DNA of 26,114 nucleotides from an uncultured Pedobacter sp. Its GTDB lineage: Bacteria > Bacteroidota > Bacteroidia > Sphingobacteriales > Sphingobacteriaceae. Both the position numbers and the translations under genes were made by a program. The DNA lies in the NCBI GenBank assembly GCA_946478755.1, contig CAMLDJ010000048.1, forward strand, positions 1-26,114, read 5' to 3'. Below are positions 14,716 through 23,440 of the stretch, piece after piece. The first letter of the stretch is position 1. Each line of letters begins with the position of its first letter. The notes under the pieces are model-generated. The model worked only from the letters and a program-made list of their open reading frames with translations, had not been told where the DNA came from and ran no database searches.

Positions 14716-16125
14716 ATGACAAACTCCATAACCTACTTAAAAAGAACAACTTATTACAACATTTATCTTGTCATCCTGTTTTTAGCCATTCTACCTTCAT
14801 GTAAAAAGGGCAATAAAAACCCCGATTATCCAATTGGAAGCAACGAGAATATCAACACCTGGATACTCGATAGCCTTAAACGCTACTATTATTGGAATGA
14901 GCAATTGCCTGCCGATCCTAATATCAGTTTATCACCAAAAGATTTTTTTAATTCCATCCGAAATTCATCCGATCGCTTTTCATATATCAGTATTCCTAAG
15001 GGCCCTACCACCGCAGCCCCAAGCAATAGAAATTTTGGTTTTGATTACGCAACGGTAAGCGACCAAAACAACACAAAGGTTATCGGGATCATTAAAGTTG
15101 TATTAAAGGATTCTCCGGCTTCGAGGGCTGGTTTAAAACGTGGAGATTACATCAGTAAAATTAACGGCAAAACCTTAACTGCTAGTAATGCACAAACTTT
15201 ACAAACCGAAATCTTAAGCAGCGACCGCTTTTCTTTAGGTTTAGCCGAGCTAAATAACAATACCTGGACAGATACACGCACTGTTGACTTAAGCAAAGGT
15301 GTAATACTCGACCAACGGGAGATTAGCAAGGTTATTGAAAGCGACGGAAAAAAAATCGGTTACCTCTATTTTCTGGATTTTAATGGGGGCTTGGCCAGCT
15401 CGCTCACTCCTGTTTTTAGTAACTTTAAAGCAGCAGGCATATCCGAACTGATCCTCGATCTCCGTTATAACGCGGGGGGGCAGGTAGCAGAAGCAGCTGG
15501 AGTATGTGCCATGATCGCTAAAAACGTATCGTTCGATAAGCGTTTTATTACCTACAGAGGCAATAAAAATGGAGGTGCCAAAACAGAATCTATTGGTACT
15601 GCAGCTACTTTCGATGGCACCGTAAATTTCAATACCCTTTTGCAACAAAACCTTGGCCTAAGTCGGGTTTATATTTTATCAACCGCCGCCACAGCATCTG
15701 CATCAGAAGTCATGATCAATAACCTTAAACCTTTTATTCAGGTGGTGTTAATCGGCGAAAAAACTAGGGGAAAAGATGAAGCATCGTTTAGGATATTTGA
15801 TGCCAGAAGTCCGAAACAGGTGAACTGGGAAATGCATCCGATTGTCTATAAACTTTTTAATGCAAATGGCAGCGGTGGGTATAGTGCGGGAATCAACCCC
15901 GATATCGCGATCAATGAAATGAGTATTTTGCCCTTGCTCCAACTAGGTGATGCTGCAGATCCTATGGTAAAAACAGCAATCGCTGTGATAACAGGCAAAA
16001 CCATCAAAACTTCGATTACTAAAAATAATGTGCTTTCTGGAAGCTTTCGGGCTGATCATATTTTAATAGATTCGAGAGCACAGTCTGCTCAACAGAGTAT
16101 CGTAACTACTCATCGGTTAAGGTGA
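14716..16125 (+). CDS. S41 family peptidase, lipoprotein
   Basis: The start is set at ATG 14716 (MTNSITYLKRTTYYNIYLV), because an in-frame TTG eight codons upstream lies in the promoter box; this gives 469 residues. A lipoprotein signal ends in ILPSC, so the protein should be membrane-anchored on the periplasmic or surface side. A tail-specific-protease N-terminal region (NINTWILDSLKRYYYWNEQL) is followed by a PDZ domain (VVLKDSPASRAGLKRGDYIS). The S41 catalytic core has LDLRYNAGGQVAEAA, the nucleophile Ser in ATASASEVM (residue 328) and the general-base Lys in GEKTRGKD (353), 25 residues later as in CtpA. It cleaves C-terminal tails of exported proteins. It lies 71 bp upstream of the ECF sigma gene on the same strand, so a role in that signalling cascade is possible but unproven. 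Confidence 0.93.
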   Translation: MTNSITYLKRTTYYNIYLVILFLAILPSCKKGNKNPDYPIGSNENINTWILDSLKRYYYWNEQLPADPNISLSPKDFFNSIRNSSDRFSYISIPKGPTTAAPSNRNFGFDYATVSDQNNTKVIGIIKVVLKDSPASRAGLKRGDYISKINGKTLTASNAQTLQTEILSSDRFSLGLAELNNNTWTDTRTVDLSKGVILDQREISKVIESDGKKIGYLYFLDFNGGLASSLTPVFSNFKAAGISELILDLRYNAGGQVAEAAGVCAMIAKNVSFDKRFITYRGNKNGGAKTESIGTAATFDGTVNFNTLLQQNLGLSRVYILSTAATASASEVMINNLKPFIQVVLIGEKTRGKDEASFRIFDARSPKQVNWEMHPIVYKLFNANGSGGYSAGINPDIAINEMSILPLLQLGDAADPMVKTAIAVITGKTIKTSITKNNVLSGSFRADHILIDSRAQSAQQSIVTTHRLR

Positions 16126-16196
16126 TAGAAAAGGTTTTCATTGCGTTAACATTAACTTTAAACGCGACCGCTAACTTGCCCCCATAACCGCTACTT

Positions 16197-16787
16197 ATGG
16201 AACAGTTGGAAGATTTTAAAAACGCAAAACTCCTGAATGCAGTGAAAACTGGCAATTCAGCTGCTTTTAATGAAATTTACCATCTGTACCGCAAAAAAAT
16301 ATATGGTTATGCCTACCATTTTACACGGGGCAAAGAAGAAGCCGAAGAACTTACTCAGGATGTTTTTGTAAGGCTTTGGGAGAACAGATCGAAGATCGAT
16401 CCGGAAAAGAATTTTGATGCCTTTCTTTATACGCTTATCCGCAACAATTTCCTCGCTACACTTCGTAAAAAAGCCAGAGAAAAAGCTTACAGTAGCGAGA
16501 ACCTTAAGTATGAGCAGTCTTTTAATGCCATAGAAGACGAACTTAATGCGAAAGAAACTAAACAGATTGCACAGGAAGCAATAGAAAGTCTTTCTCCACA
16601 GGTAAAAAAAATATACCTGATGAGTAGAAATGACCACCATACGCATGAGGAAATATCGCAACTGATGGGCATCTCGAAAAACACGGTAAACAATCACCTC
16701 AAAAAATCACTAGGTATAATGCGGAAATATTTTAGCACTTATTCTCCAGAAACGATCCTGTCTTTTGTATTGATGTTGTTTTGTTAA
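16197..16787 (+). CDS. ECF RNA polymerase sigma factor
   Basis: A 196-residue sigma-70 family protein of the extracytoplasmic type. Region 2 spans about residues 20-92 (AAFNEIYHLYRKKIYGYAYH, EEAEELTQDVFVRLWENRSK, FDAFLYTLIRNNFLATLRKK). Region 4 spans about 125-178 (ESLSPQVKKIYLMSRNDHHT, then HEEISQLMGISKNTVNNHLK), which recognises the -35-like element. A short hydrophobic C-terminal tail (ILSFVLMLFC) is common in Bacteroidota members of the FecI-like group. It should be held by the FecR-type protein encoded downstream and released when the TonB receptor binds its ligand. Unusually, 506 bp of repeat-rich DNA separates it from that anti-sigma gene. Confidence 0.95.
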   Translation: MEQLEDFKNAKLLNAVKTGNSAAFNEIYHLYRKKIYGYAYHFTRGKEEAEELTQDVFVRLWENRSKIDPEKNFDAFLYTLIRNNFLATLRKKAREKAYSSENLKYEQSFNAIEDELNAKETKQIAQEAIESLSPQVKKIYLMSRNDHHTHEEISQLMGISKNTVNNHLKKSLGIMRKYFSTYSPETILSFVLMLFC

Positions 16788-16813
16788 GCGGGTGGCATGG
16801 AGCGTTAAGATAA

Positions 16814-17151
16814 ATGCCCTGTTCCATTTTACATCATCCATCTTCCCTTTTTTCATCTTATATCATTTCATCATTAAGAAGTTAAGAGCATTAAGTTTTT
16901 TTAGCACCTCCCTGAGTCGCGTCCTCCTGAGCTTTTTTCAGGATCTATCTTGCTAGTAAGACCCTGAAATAAATTCAGGGTGACGAATCAAGGATTAGCT
17001 ATTGCTAATTGAACATTGGTTATTAATCCCCTACTCCATCATCCCTTTTACATCATTCATCATTTCATCAATAATGAAGTTAAGGACATTAAGGTTTTTC
17101 TAGCGCAGCCCAAGCGGTCGTCCTCCTGAACTTGTTTCAGGATCTATCCTA
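16814..17151. repeat. Diverged tandem duplication with REP-like hairpins
   Basis: The gap between sigma and anti-sigma genes (16788-17293) has no gene. Two related copies about 197-199 bp apart are visible, roughly 16814-16950 and 17020-17151. They share ATCATTTCATCA, a GAAGTTAAG-type block, GTCCTCCTGA (16921 and 17120) and CAGGATCTATC. Each ends with a TCCTGA...TCAGGA hairpin (16925-16943 and 17124-17142). Copy one adds ACCCTGAA ATAAA TTCAGGGT (16961-16981), a perfect 8-bp stem. These CCTGAA/TTCAGG units resemble interspersed palindromic repeats in many Bacteroidota genomes. The remaining 17152-17293 probably carries the FecR promoter and holds a TGGATA GCTG TATCCA hairpin at 17221-17236. 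Confidence 0.6.
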
Positions 17152-17293
17152 ACTCCAACCACAAAAATTAATCACCTATTAAACAACACTTTACATTTTA
17201 TTCTAAAAAAAACATTTTTCTGGATAGCTGTATCCAAAGTTTCGTGCATATATAATACAGTAGCGCGCAGCATAAAAGCTTACAAACATTAAA

Positions 17294-18316
17294 GTGAAAG
17301 AAAACATTAAAATACTATTTGGACATTACTTAGCAGGTAAAACCAATCCGGAACAAGAAAAAATCCTGATGGAGTACCTGGCCGACCCGGCAAATGCCGA
17401 TTCTGAATTTCACGATGTAATGGAAAAAGCCTGGACAAAACAAAGGGGAGAAACCGATTATTCTTTAGCCGCAGTTCAAGGACTGGCACAGATATGGAAT
17501 AAAGTTGAGGAACGCCAACCAAAAAGCCGATCACTCTTCCCATTATTAAAATATGCCGCAGCAATTGTGGTCATCATTTCTGCATCACTTGGTTGGTATG
17601 CGTATAAGAAAACACAACAACCTTTACAAACTACAATTGCCCTTATAAGTAAAATCACTCAAAAAGGCGAAAAAGTAAAGTTGGTTTTACCTGATAGTTC
17701 TATTGTCTACCTCGGTGCGGGAAGTAAACTTACCTGGCCATCGCACTTTGTGAAGGGCGGTTTAAGAAACATACAGCTTGATGGAGAAGCTTTTTTTGAA
17801 GTAAAACGCGATACCACCAGTCCTTTTATTGTACATAGCGGGCAGATGCAGACACAGGTTTTGGGTACTTCATTCAATATCTATGCGTACCCAAAAGATA
17901 GAACATTTAGTGTTGCTGTGCGCACTGGTAAAGTGAAGGTTTCGGAGAACAGCCAAGGTAAACTAAAAGAACTTTCACTGCTTACTCCTGGCATGAAAAT
18001 ATTATATCATTTAAAGGAACGGAATTATACGGTACACACTGAACGGGTAACGGAAGTAAATGCCTGGATCAAAAATAGCTTCGCTTTTAAAGATGTAACG
18101 CTACCAAATATGCTCAAATCATTGGAAAGATATTACAATGTGCACATCGAGCTAAAAAGTAATAAACTTAATCAATGCAGGTTTAATGCCACCTTTTCGA
18201 ACAAAAGCATCAGCAATGTAATGGAAGAGCTCCATGTGATGAGTGGAAAACACCTGAAATACAAAATAGATACAGGCACTAAAACAATTACCGTATGGGG
18301 GGAGGGCTGCCAATGA
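17294..18316 (+). CDS. FecR family anti-sigma factor / regulator (DUF4974)
   Basis: A 340-residue inner-membrane protein starting at GTG 17294; no ATG fits earlier. A cytoplasmic N-terminal domain (1-82) would bind the sigma factor. One transmembrane helix lies at about 83-103 (LLKYAAAIVVIISASLGWYA). The periplasmic FecR domain (about 115-215) has VKLVLPDSSIVYLGAGSKLT, IQLDGEAFFEVKRD, VLGTSFNIYAYPKD and VAVRTGKVKV. The C-terminal DUF4974 domain (about 262-335) is FKDVTLPNMLKSLERYYNVH ... LHVMSGKHLKYKID, an STN-like fold that contacts the receptor signalling domain. It transmits ligand binding at the TonB receptor across the periplasm to the ECF sigma factor. The receptor with an STN domain follows 168 bp downstream. 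Confidence 0.95.
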   Translation: MKENIKILFGHYLAGKTNPEQEKILMEYLADPANADSEFHDVMEKAWTKQRGETDYSLAAVQGLAQIWNKVEERQPKSRSLFPLLKYAAAIVVIISASLGWYAYKKTQQPLQTTIALISKITQKGEKVKLVLPDSSIVYLGAGSKLTWPSHFVKGGLRNIQLDGEAFFEVKRDTTSPFIVHSGQMQTQVLGTSFNIYAYPKDRTFSVAVRTGKVKVSENSQGKLKELSLLTPGMKILYHLKERNYTVHTERVTEVNAWIKNSFAFKDVTLPNMLKSLERYYNVHIELKSNKLNQCRFNATFSNKSISNVMEELHVMSGKHLKYKIDTGTKTITVWGEGCQ

Positions 18317-18373
18317 TAGGTTAGCTTAATTAAGGGCGCAATATACAGGCGCAACATTACCGGATTTATACCT

Positions 18374-18454
18374 ATGAAAAATAAATTAAACCTCTTAACA
18401 CAAACATGGAGCCGGATTGCTCGAACAATCCAGCTCCTAAACAAAAGTTTTTAA
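18374..18454 (+). CDS. Possible 26-codon leader ORF ahead of the TonB receptor
   Basis: ATG at 18374 opens a 26-residue frame, MKNKLNLLTQTWSRIARTIQ then LLNKSF, closed by TAA at 18452-18454. It has a natural-looking basic, amphipathic composition. It is in the same frame as the receptor; only TAA CCC separates it from the receptor's possible GTG start at 18458. A strong hairpin (18408-18437) lies inside it. It may be a leader peptide whose translation controls access to the receptor start by unfolding the hairpin, or the remnant of a longer receptor N-terminus cut off by a stop codon. No homologous leader family is known to me. Confidence 0.35.
   Translation: MKNKLNLLTQTWSRIARTIQLLNKSF
18408..18437 (+). 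promoter_or_regulatory. Hairpin in the receptor leader (attenuator-like)
   Basis: GGAGCCGGATTG pairs with CAATCCAGCTCC (12 positions, one mismatch) around the loop CTCGAA. About ten bases later comes AGTTTTTAA, a weak T-run. It lies just before the receptor start and inside a short ORF, so it could act as an attenuator, as a translation brake or as an intergenic terminator between anti-sigma and receptor genes. Confidence 0.45.
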
Positions 18455-18484
18455 CCCGTGAGAATTAAAAAACATCTTGAACCC

Positions 18485-21400
18485 ATGAAAATAGGGTTTT
18501 ATGAATATATAAAAGAATATATTATCAATTTCGATTACAGGCCAGCGGCAATTATGTTGGTACTGTGCGCCCTGTTGTTTAATGAGGCAATAGCAAAAAG
18601 CTTTGAGCAAACACCAAGAGAAAGTAGTATAAGCATCAAAATAGCCGAAATGAGCATCTCGGATGCCCTTAGTCTTTTAGAAGAAAAAGCAGGCTTGTCG
18701 ATTAATTACAATAGATCGATTTTTAGCCAGAACAGCAAAATAAGCCTAGAGGTAAAAAACATGCCACTTGAGCTGATCCTCAAAAAAATACTTTCAGGAA
18801 CCAGGGTCACCTACAGGTTTGCCGATACCAATACCATATTGCTTTATAAACTTCCTGATCCGGTAAAACCCGGACGTATATCAGGAAAAATATTCGACGA
18901 AAAAGGTGAAACCCTCCCTGGTGCTTCCATTAAGGTTATCCAAACGGGCAAAGCCACACAAACCGCCAGCGATGGAAGTTATACTTTAAGCGTTGAACCA
19001 GGCATCTATACTATAGAGGTCAGCTATATTTCTTTTGTTACCCAGCGCATTAGCGAGGTAAATGTAAAGGCTGACAAAAATACACCATTAGACATTTCGT
19101 TAAAACCTGATGCAAAAGGCTTACAGGAAGTGGTAGTAACAGCCAGTTACAAAAAAGCATCAGTTGAGGGTTTACTGGCCCGCCAGAAAAATGCCTCCGA
19201 AATCAGCAATGGTATCAGCGCCGAACAAATTGCCAGAACACCGGATAAAAACATAGGTGAAAGTTTGAAACGCATTAGCGGCGTAAGTTCTATAGACAAT
19301 AAGTTTGTAATTGTAAGGGGAATTGGCGAGCGTTACAATTCGGCTCAATTGGATGGCGTGACCCTGCCAAGTACAGAAGCGCAGACACGTAATTTCTCCT
19401 TTGATCTTATTCCATCTAACCTCGTTGATAACGTAGTAGTGAGTAAAACGGTTACGCCCGATATGAACACCAGTTTTGGTGGTGGACTGATCCAGATTAA
19501 CACTAAAGACATCCCCACTGAAAATTTTATGAGCTTTACTGCAGGTACATCGTACAACGACCAGAGTACGGGTAAGGATTTTTTAAGCCACAAGAGAGGT
19601 AAATATGATTATCTGGGCTTTGATGATGGCCGAAGGAATTATCCTAAAGACCTTGTTGTAACTGATAGAAGAGTCGCACCCAACAATAGTTTAACAGAAG
19701 CGGAATATGCAAAAAAGGTAGAAATGCAGAGCCGTTTATTTACCAACGATAATTTTACAATATACCGTTACCAAGCTGCACCCTCTCAAAACTATCAATT
19801 CAGTATCGGAAGAATGATTCAGGTTGATACCTTAAAACAAAAGAGACTTGGTTTTACAGGATCAATAAGTTACCGGAACACACAACAGATCAACACATTT
19901 GATCAACAGAAAAGAGGAGACTGGTCTGCTTCTGAATTATATAACAATGCCGGTTCTAGTTATGGTTTTAACACAACCTGGTCTGCGCTGTTAAACATTG
20001 GCTACCAATCGGGCAAAAACAGGTATAGTTTCCGCAACAATTACACGCACATGTACGACAATGCGTTGGTGAGAACACTTGGACACAGTTTTGATGTTTC
20101 AGGCAATACACCCGCCAACCGTTTGGAAGAAACAGATGATCCAACATTTACAGGTCTGTTACAGAACAAACTAAGTGGACAGCACCAGGCAGGTAAATTT
20201 AAAATAGAATGGAATCTTGCCCGAACATCGATCAACCGTACCGAAAAAGATGTGATACTGGCCACCCAGGTGCCAAGGCTTATCGGTAAGGAATACCAGT
20301 ATTTTTATGATATTGTAAACAGTAGTGAGCCCCGTATCCTACCGACCTCCCGTCACCATTATGAAAATGCCGAAGAGCATTATTCGTGGGATGTGTCTAC
20401 ATCTGTTCCCTTTGAAGTATCAGGAACAAGAAACACGTTAAAAACAGGATATTTCGGAAACTGGAAACAAGCACGATTTAACTGGACAATCGCTTCCTTT
20501 TCGGCCAATTTTAATACCCTGCCAGATAGCCTGCGCTATTTAACAATAGCAGAGATGCAACAGCCCGAAAACATTCGCGGTGCTAATGGTTTCTTCTATA
20601 ATGTGGGGAATGGTTTTCAGGATATATACAAGGGCAAAAGCCTTACACAGGCTGGTTTTGCGATGTTTGACACCAGGTTTCTGGAGAAATTCAGATTGGT
20701 TTGGGGTGTACGTGCAGAATATTATAAATATGATGAAATAAACAACGGGAACAACACCAACCTCAAAATATTCAGTATCAAACCAGATAAACACTGGCAA
20801 TGGCTTCCATCTGCAAATTTAACTTACAGCCCTACAAGTAGCCTCAATATCCGGACCGCCTTTTCGAGCAGCGTAATCCGACCTGAACTATTAGACAATA
20901 GTCAGTTTTGGAGATATAGCCCGTATCTTGGTGCACAATTCGGCAACCAGGGCTTATACAGTACCAGGATTAATAGTTACGACCTGAAAGCAGAGTGGTT
21001 TCCCGGACTTGGTGAAATTATTTCTACAGGAGGCTTTTACAAGAAATTCGACACACCCACCGAACTTACCTTTAGTACCGCTTCAGGCAACATCAACTAC
21101 TACTTAAAAAGTGCCGATTTTGCACAAGTTTATGGGCTAGAGCTTGAACTACGGAAAAATTTCAGCTTTATTTCTACACATAAACTGTTTAGCAACCTAA
21201 CGGCATACGCCAATTTAACCCTTCAAAGATCGGATGTGAAAGGAACATACCTGGTGGCCAATACAGATCCAAATGGTCCTCCTAGCATAGAGGCTTCAAG
21301 CAAACAGAACCGCCCCATGTACGGACAGTCGCCCTATCTGGTTAACCTGGGCTTACAATATAATGCAAGCCGTTTTGGTTTCAACATCATGTACAACAAA

Positions 21401-21736
21401 TCTGGCTATAAAACATATATCGTAAGTGAACTGCCCGCTGATATTGAATACGAAAAACCCAGGGCACAGATAGATGCTCAGATTAGTGGACGTTTATTAA
21501 AAAACAGGCTTGAGATAAAGATCAATGCCGGAAATATTTTGAACAGGGCATCGGTTTTTTATCGAAATACCGCCAGCTATGAGGTAAATCCGGATTACGT
21601 TGGTGGCGATGCCGACCGTAGCAACAGAACAAGGTTAAAAGAAGGATATAGTAACAAATATGATGATGGCGACCTGATCAGCTTTAGCCAGAAATTTGGC
21701 CGAACCTACAGTACCTCTATTACCTACAATTTTTAA
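18485..21736 (+). CDS. TonB-dependent receptor with STN signalling domain
   Basis: ATG 18485 (MKIGFYEYIKEYI) is preferred; GTG 18458 would add nine residues. After a long n-region, a signal peptide hydrophobic core (AAIMLVLCALLF) ends near NEAIA. Residue numbers here count from the GTG. An STN (secretin/TonB short N-terminal) domain lies at about 57-130 (MSISDALSLLEEKAGLSINY, MPLELILKKILSGTRVTYRF). A carboxypeptidase-regulatory-like domain lies at 139-217 (GRISGKIFDEKGETLPGASI). Then come the TonB-box-like QEVVVTAS and the plug at about 236-360 (DKNIGESLKRISGVSSID, IVRGIGERYNSAQLDGVTLP, LIPSNLVDNVVVSKTVTPDM). A barrel of about 700 residues ends TSITYNF. The STN domain is what talks to FecR proteins. 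This plug type is not SusC-like and no SusD follows; instead two lipoproteins do. The ligand is unknown. Confidence 0.95.
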   Translation: MKIGFYEYIKEYIINFDYRPAAIMLVLCALLFNEAIAKSFEQTPRESSISIKIAEMSISDALSLLEEKAGLSINYNRSIFSQNSKISLEVKNMPLELILKKILSGTRVTYRFADTNTILLYKLPDPVKPGRISGKIFDEKGETLPGASIKVIQTGKATQTASDGSYTLSVEPGIYTIEVSYISFVTQRISEVNVKADKNTPLDISLKPDAKGLQEVVVTASYKKASVEGLLARQKNASEISNGISAEQIARTPDKNIGESLKRISGVSSIDNKFVIVRGIGERYNSAQLDGVTLPSTEAQTRNFSFDLIPSNLVDNVVVSKTVTPDMNTSFGGGLIQINTKDIPTENFMSFTAGTSYNDQSTGKDFLSHKRGKYDYLGFDDGRRNYPKDLVVTDRRVAPNNSLTEAEYAKKVEMQSRLFTNDNFTIYRYQAAPSQNYQFSIGRMIQVDTLKQKRLGFTGSISYRNTQQINTFDQQKRGDWSASELYNNAGSSYGFNTTWSALLNIGYQSGKNRYSFRNNYTHMYDNALVRTLGHSFDVSGNTPANRLEETDDPTFTGLLQNKLSGQHQAGKFKIEWNLARTSINRTEKDVILATQVPRLIGKEYQYFYDIVNSSEPRILPTSRHHYENAEEHYSWDVSTSVPFEVSGTRNTLKTGYFGNWKQARFNWTIASFSANFNTLPDSLRYLTIAEMQQPENIRGANGFFYNVGNGFQDIYKGKSLTQAGFAMFDTRFLEKFRLVWGVRAEYYKYDEINNGNNTNLKIFSIKPDKHWQWLPSANLTYSPTSSLNIRTAFSSSVIRPELLDNSQFWRYSPYLGAQFGNQGLYSTRINSYDLKAEWFPGLGEIISTGGFYKKFDTPTELTFSTASGNINYYLKSADFAQVYGLELELRKNFSFISTHKLFSNLTAYANLTLQRSDVKGTYLVANTDPNGPPSIEASSKQNRPMYGQSPYLVNLGLQYNASRFGFNIMYNKSGYKTYIVSELPADIEYEKPRAQIDAQISGRLLKNRLEIKINAGNILNRASVFYRNTASYEVNPDYVGGDADRSNRTRLKEGYSNKYDDGDLISFSQKFGRTYSTSITYNF

Positions 21737-22120
21737 AACTACTATGAAAAACAGTATAAATAAGGTTACACCATTTAATCAGAAAGGAGGAACAACGTTT
21801 CCTGCATAGCCATAAAAAAAACGAAAGGTTGTATCAGAACCCTTCGTTTAAACCGATCATTTCTAGTGGAACGGCCAATCAGGATAAACCCGAATTATTT
21901 TAAAAACCTACTGTTAAGAACCAAGGGTGGCTAACAGGATTACTTAGTAAAATTGATAAGAAATACTAAGATATAAAAAATCATCCCATTTAGATATAAA
22001 TAGGCTTTTATTTCCACGAAAATTATGGATCACCTGACCTCTTATCTAAATGACCGTAAAAAATCAACCTAAAAAACATGGATCCTACCTATGAGATCCT
22101 ATGAAAAACAAAAAACGAAA
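21737..22120. other. Intergenic region between receptor and beta-helix lipoprotein
   Basis: This 384-bp leader probably carries the lipoprotein promoter. A 21-codon frame at 21744-21809 (MKNSINKVTPFNQKGG...FPA) may be chance. A hairpin of 11 pairs with one mismatch (21819-21849, AAACGAA...TTCGTTT outer stem) lies 80 bases after the receptor stop. An imperfect CTGTTAAG / CTAACAG pair lies near 21910-21940. No other gene is seen. Confidence 0.45.
21819..21849 (+). terminator. Hairpin terminator after the TonB receptor
   Basis: AAACGAA pairs with TTCGTTT, then one mismatch, then GGTT with AACC, around the loop GTATCAG. An A-run precedes it (a T-run on the minus strand) and TTTA follows. It probably separates the receptor transcript from that of the lipoprotein. 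Confidence 0.5.
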
Positions 22121-23422
22121 ATGAAAAATTTCAAAAATTTAATCGGTCTTTTATCAATTGTTGCTGTTTCTTTTACAGCTTGTAAAAAAAATGAAGGTGG
22201 ATCAGCTTCATTCAACAACCGCAGCACTTCAGCAGCAGATTATTCACAATCATCATTACCGGTTGTAACCGTTAGCGGAGACATTACCAGCTCTGTTACC
22301 TGGACAGCGGGAAACGTTTATGAATTAAGCGGTATAGTAACCGTTAGAAATGGTGCAACTTTAACCATCCAACCAGGTACTTATATCAAAGCATCTGTGA
22401 ATACTCCTGGTGTACAAAACGGTGTATTGGTTATTGCAAAAGATGGTACCATCAATGCTGTTGGTACAGCTGCTGATCCGATTGTATTTACCAGCCGTTA
22501 CCTTTTAGATGGTGATGCCAGCACAACAGGTAAGCCAGGAGATATAGGTGGTTTAATTGTTTTAGGTAACGCAACAATCAACGTTGGCGATAAACTGATT
22601 GAAGGTTTAGCTGACCAGCCTCAGTTCCATTACGGTGGATCGAATGATGCCGATAACCGCGGTACTTTACAGTATGTACGCATCGAATATGCAGGTTTCC
22701 AATTGGCTACAAACATCGAAGTTAATGGTTTAACTTTAGGTGGTGTGGGTAGCGGTACTACTATCGACCACGTACAGGTTTCTTATGGTCTTGATGATGG
22801 ATTCGAATTTTTCGGTGGTACAGTGAGCCCTAGTAATTTAATTGCTTTAGCATCTGATGATGATCAATTTGATTTTGACAATGGTTTCACTGGAATCCTG
22901 AGCGACTGTATCGCTATTGCTGATAAAAACGCTACACACAGTACAAGTGGTGGTAACAGCGATTCTAACGGTATCGAATCTGATAACAATGCACCTGCAG
23001 AAGATGCTACTTTTAGCTTAACCCCTAAAACTCATCCTGTATTGATCAATGTAAGCATTTTTGGAACAGAAAACACTTCAGGTATTGCCGGTTTAGGTTA
23101 CCGTAACGGTATCCGCGAGCGTAGAGGTTCGGAAGTTACTTTATCTAACGTAATTGTTTCTGGTTACAACACCAGTATCGCTTTCGATGCTGATGCCAAT
23201 GCAAGTCTTTCAGATATCTCTACTACATCTGTTCACGGTTTTGTAAACTCAATTACCGCAGCAGTTGGTGCTTACGTTGATGGTGGTGGTAACAACTTGG
23301 TAGTTAATGCAAGCAACGCAAGTTATTTTGGTGTGAGCCAACCATGGTACAATACACCAGGTTCTCCATCTACGGTTACGCTTCCAAGCTGGGCTGCTAC
23401 ATGGTCAAAACTTGTATTCTAA
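22121..23422 (+). CDS. Beta-helix-like surface lipoprotein
   Basis: The start is set at MKNFKNLIGLLSIVAVSFTAC, a lipoprotein signal with Cys21; an open ten-codon extension upstream is ignored. The 433-residue product is rich in G, N, T, S and V, with repeated short beta strands as in right-handed parallel beta-helices. It begins TWTAGNVYELSGIVTVRNGA, TLTIQPGTYIKA and DGTINAVGTAADPIVFTS, a start I know from secreted Bacteroidota proteins of unknown role. Acidic motifs GLDDGFEFFGG and ASDDDQFDFDNGF (about 224-257) may bind calcium. The last residue is Phe. Codon use is strongly biased (GGT, GTT, AAC, TTA) compared with its neighbours, a sign of high expression. It follows the STN receptor in a fecR-type locus, where SusD would sit in a sugar system, so it may be the surface ligand-binding partner. 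That role is inference. Confidence 0.85.
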   Translation: MKNFKNLIGLLSIVAVSFTACKKNEGGSASFNNRSTSAADYSQSSLPVVTVSGDITSSVTWTAGNVYELSGIVTVRNGATLTIQPGTYIKASVNTPGVQNGVLVIAKDGTINAVGTAADPIVFTSRYLLDGDASTTGKPGDIGGLIVLGNATINVGDKLIEGLADQPQFHYGGSNDADNRGTLQYVRIEYAGFQLATNIEVNGLTLGGVGSGTTIDHVQVSYGLDDGFEFFGGTVSPSNLIALASDDDQFDFDNGFTGILSDCIAIADKNATHSTSGGNSDSNGIESDNNAPAEDATFSLTPKTHPVLINVSIFGTENTSGIAGLGYRNGIRERRGSEVTLSNVIVSGYNTSIAFDADANASLSDISTTSVHGFVNSITAAVGAYVDGGGNNLVVNASNASYFGVSQPWYNTPGSPSTVTLPSWAATWSKLVF

Positions 23423-23440
23423 TTTTTTTCTCTCTTAACT

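Noticed and set aside
14571..16156. Shared 12-mer GTTAACATTAAC upstream of the S41 gene (14571) and of the sigma gene (16145)
   Set aside because: Its AT-rich content makes chance matches of this length expected in 26 kb, and the distances to the two starts differ (145 and 41 bp).
16257..16697. 146-codon minus-strand frame antisense to the sigma factor gene
   Set aside because: It is antisense to an unmistakable sigma-70 gene and its product is a phenylalanine-rich shadow.
16814..17151. CRISPR array in the repeat-rich gap
   Set aside because: There are only two diverged copies of about 135 bp and no short regular repeats with unique spacers.
21744..21809. 21-codon frame after the TonB receptor
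   Set aside because: It is short, unsupported by a promoter and followed by a terminator hairpin; chance is the simplest explanation.
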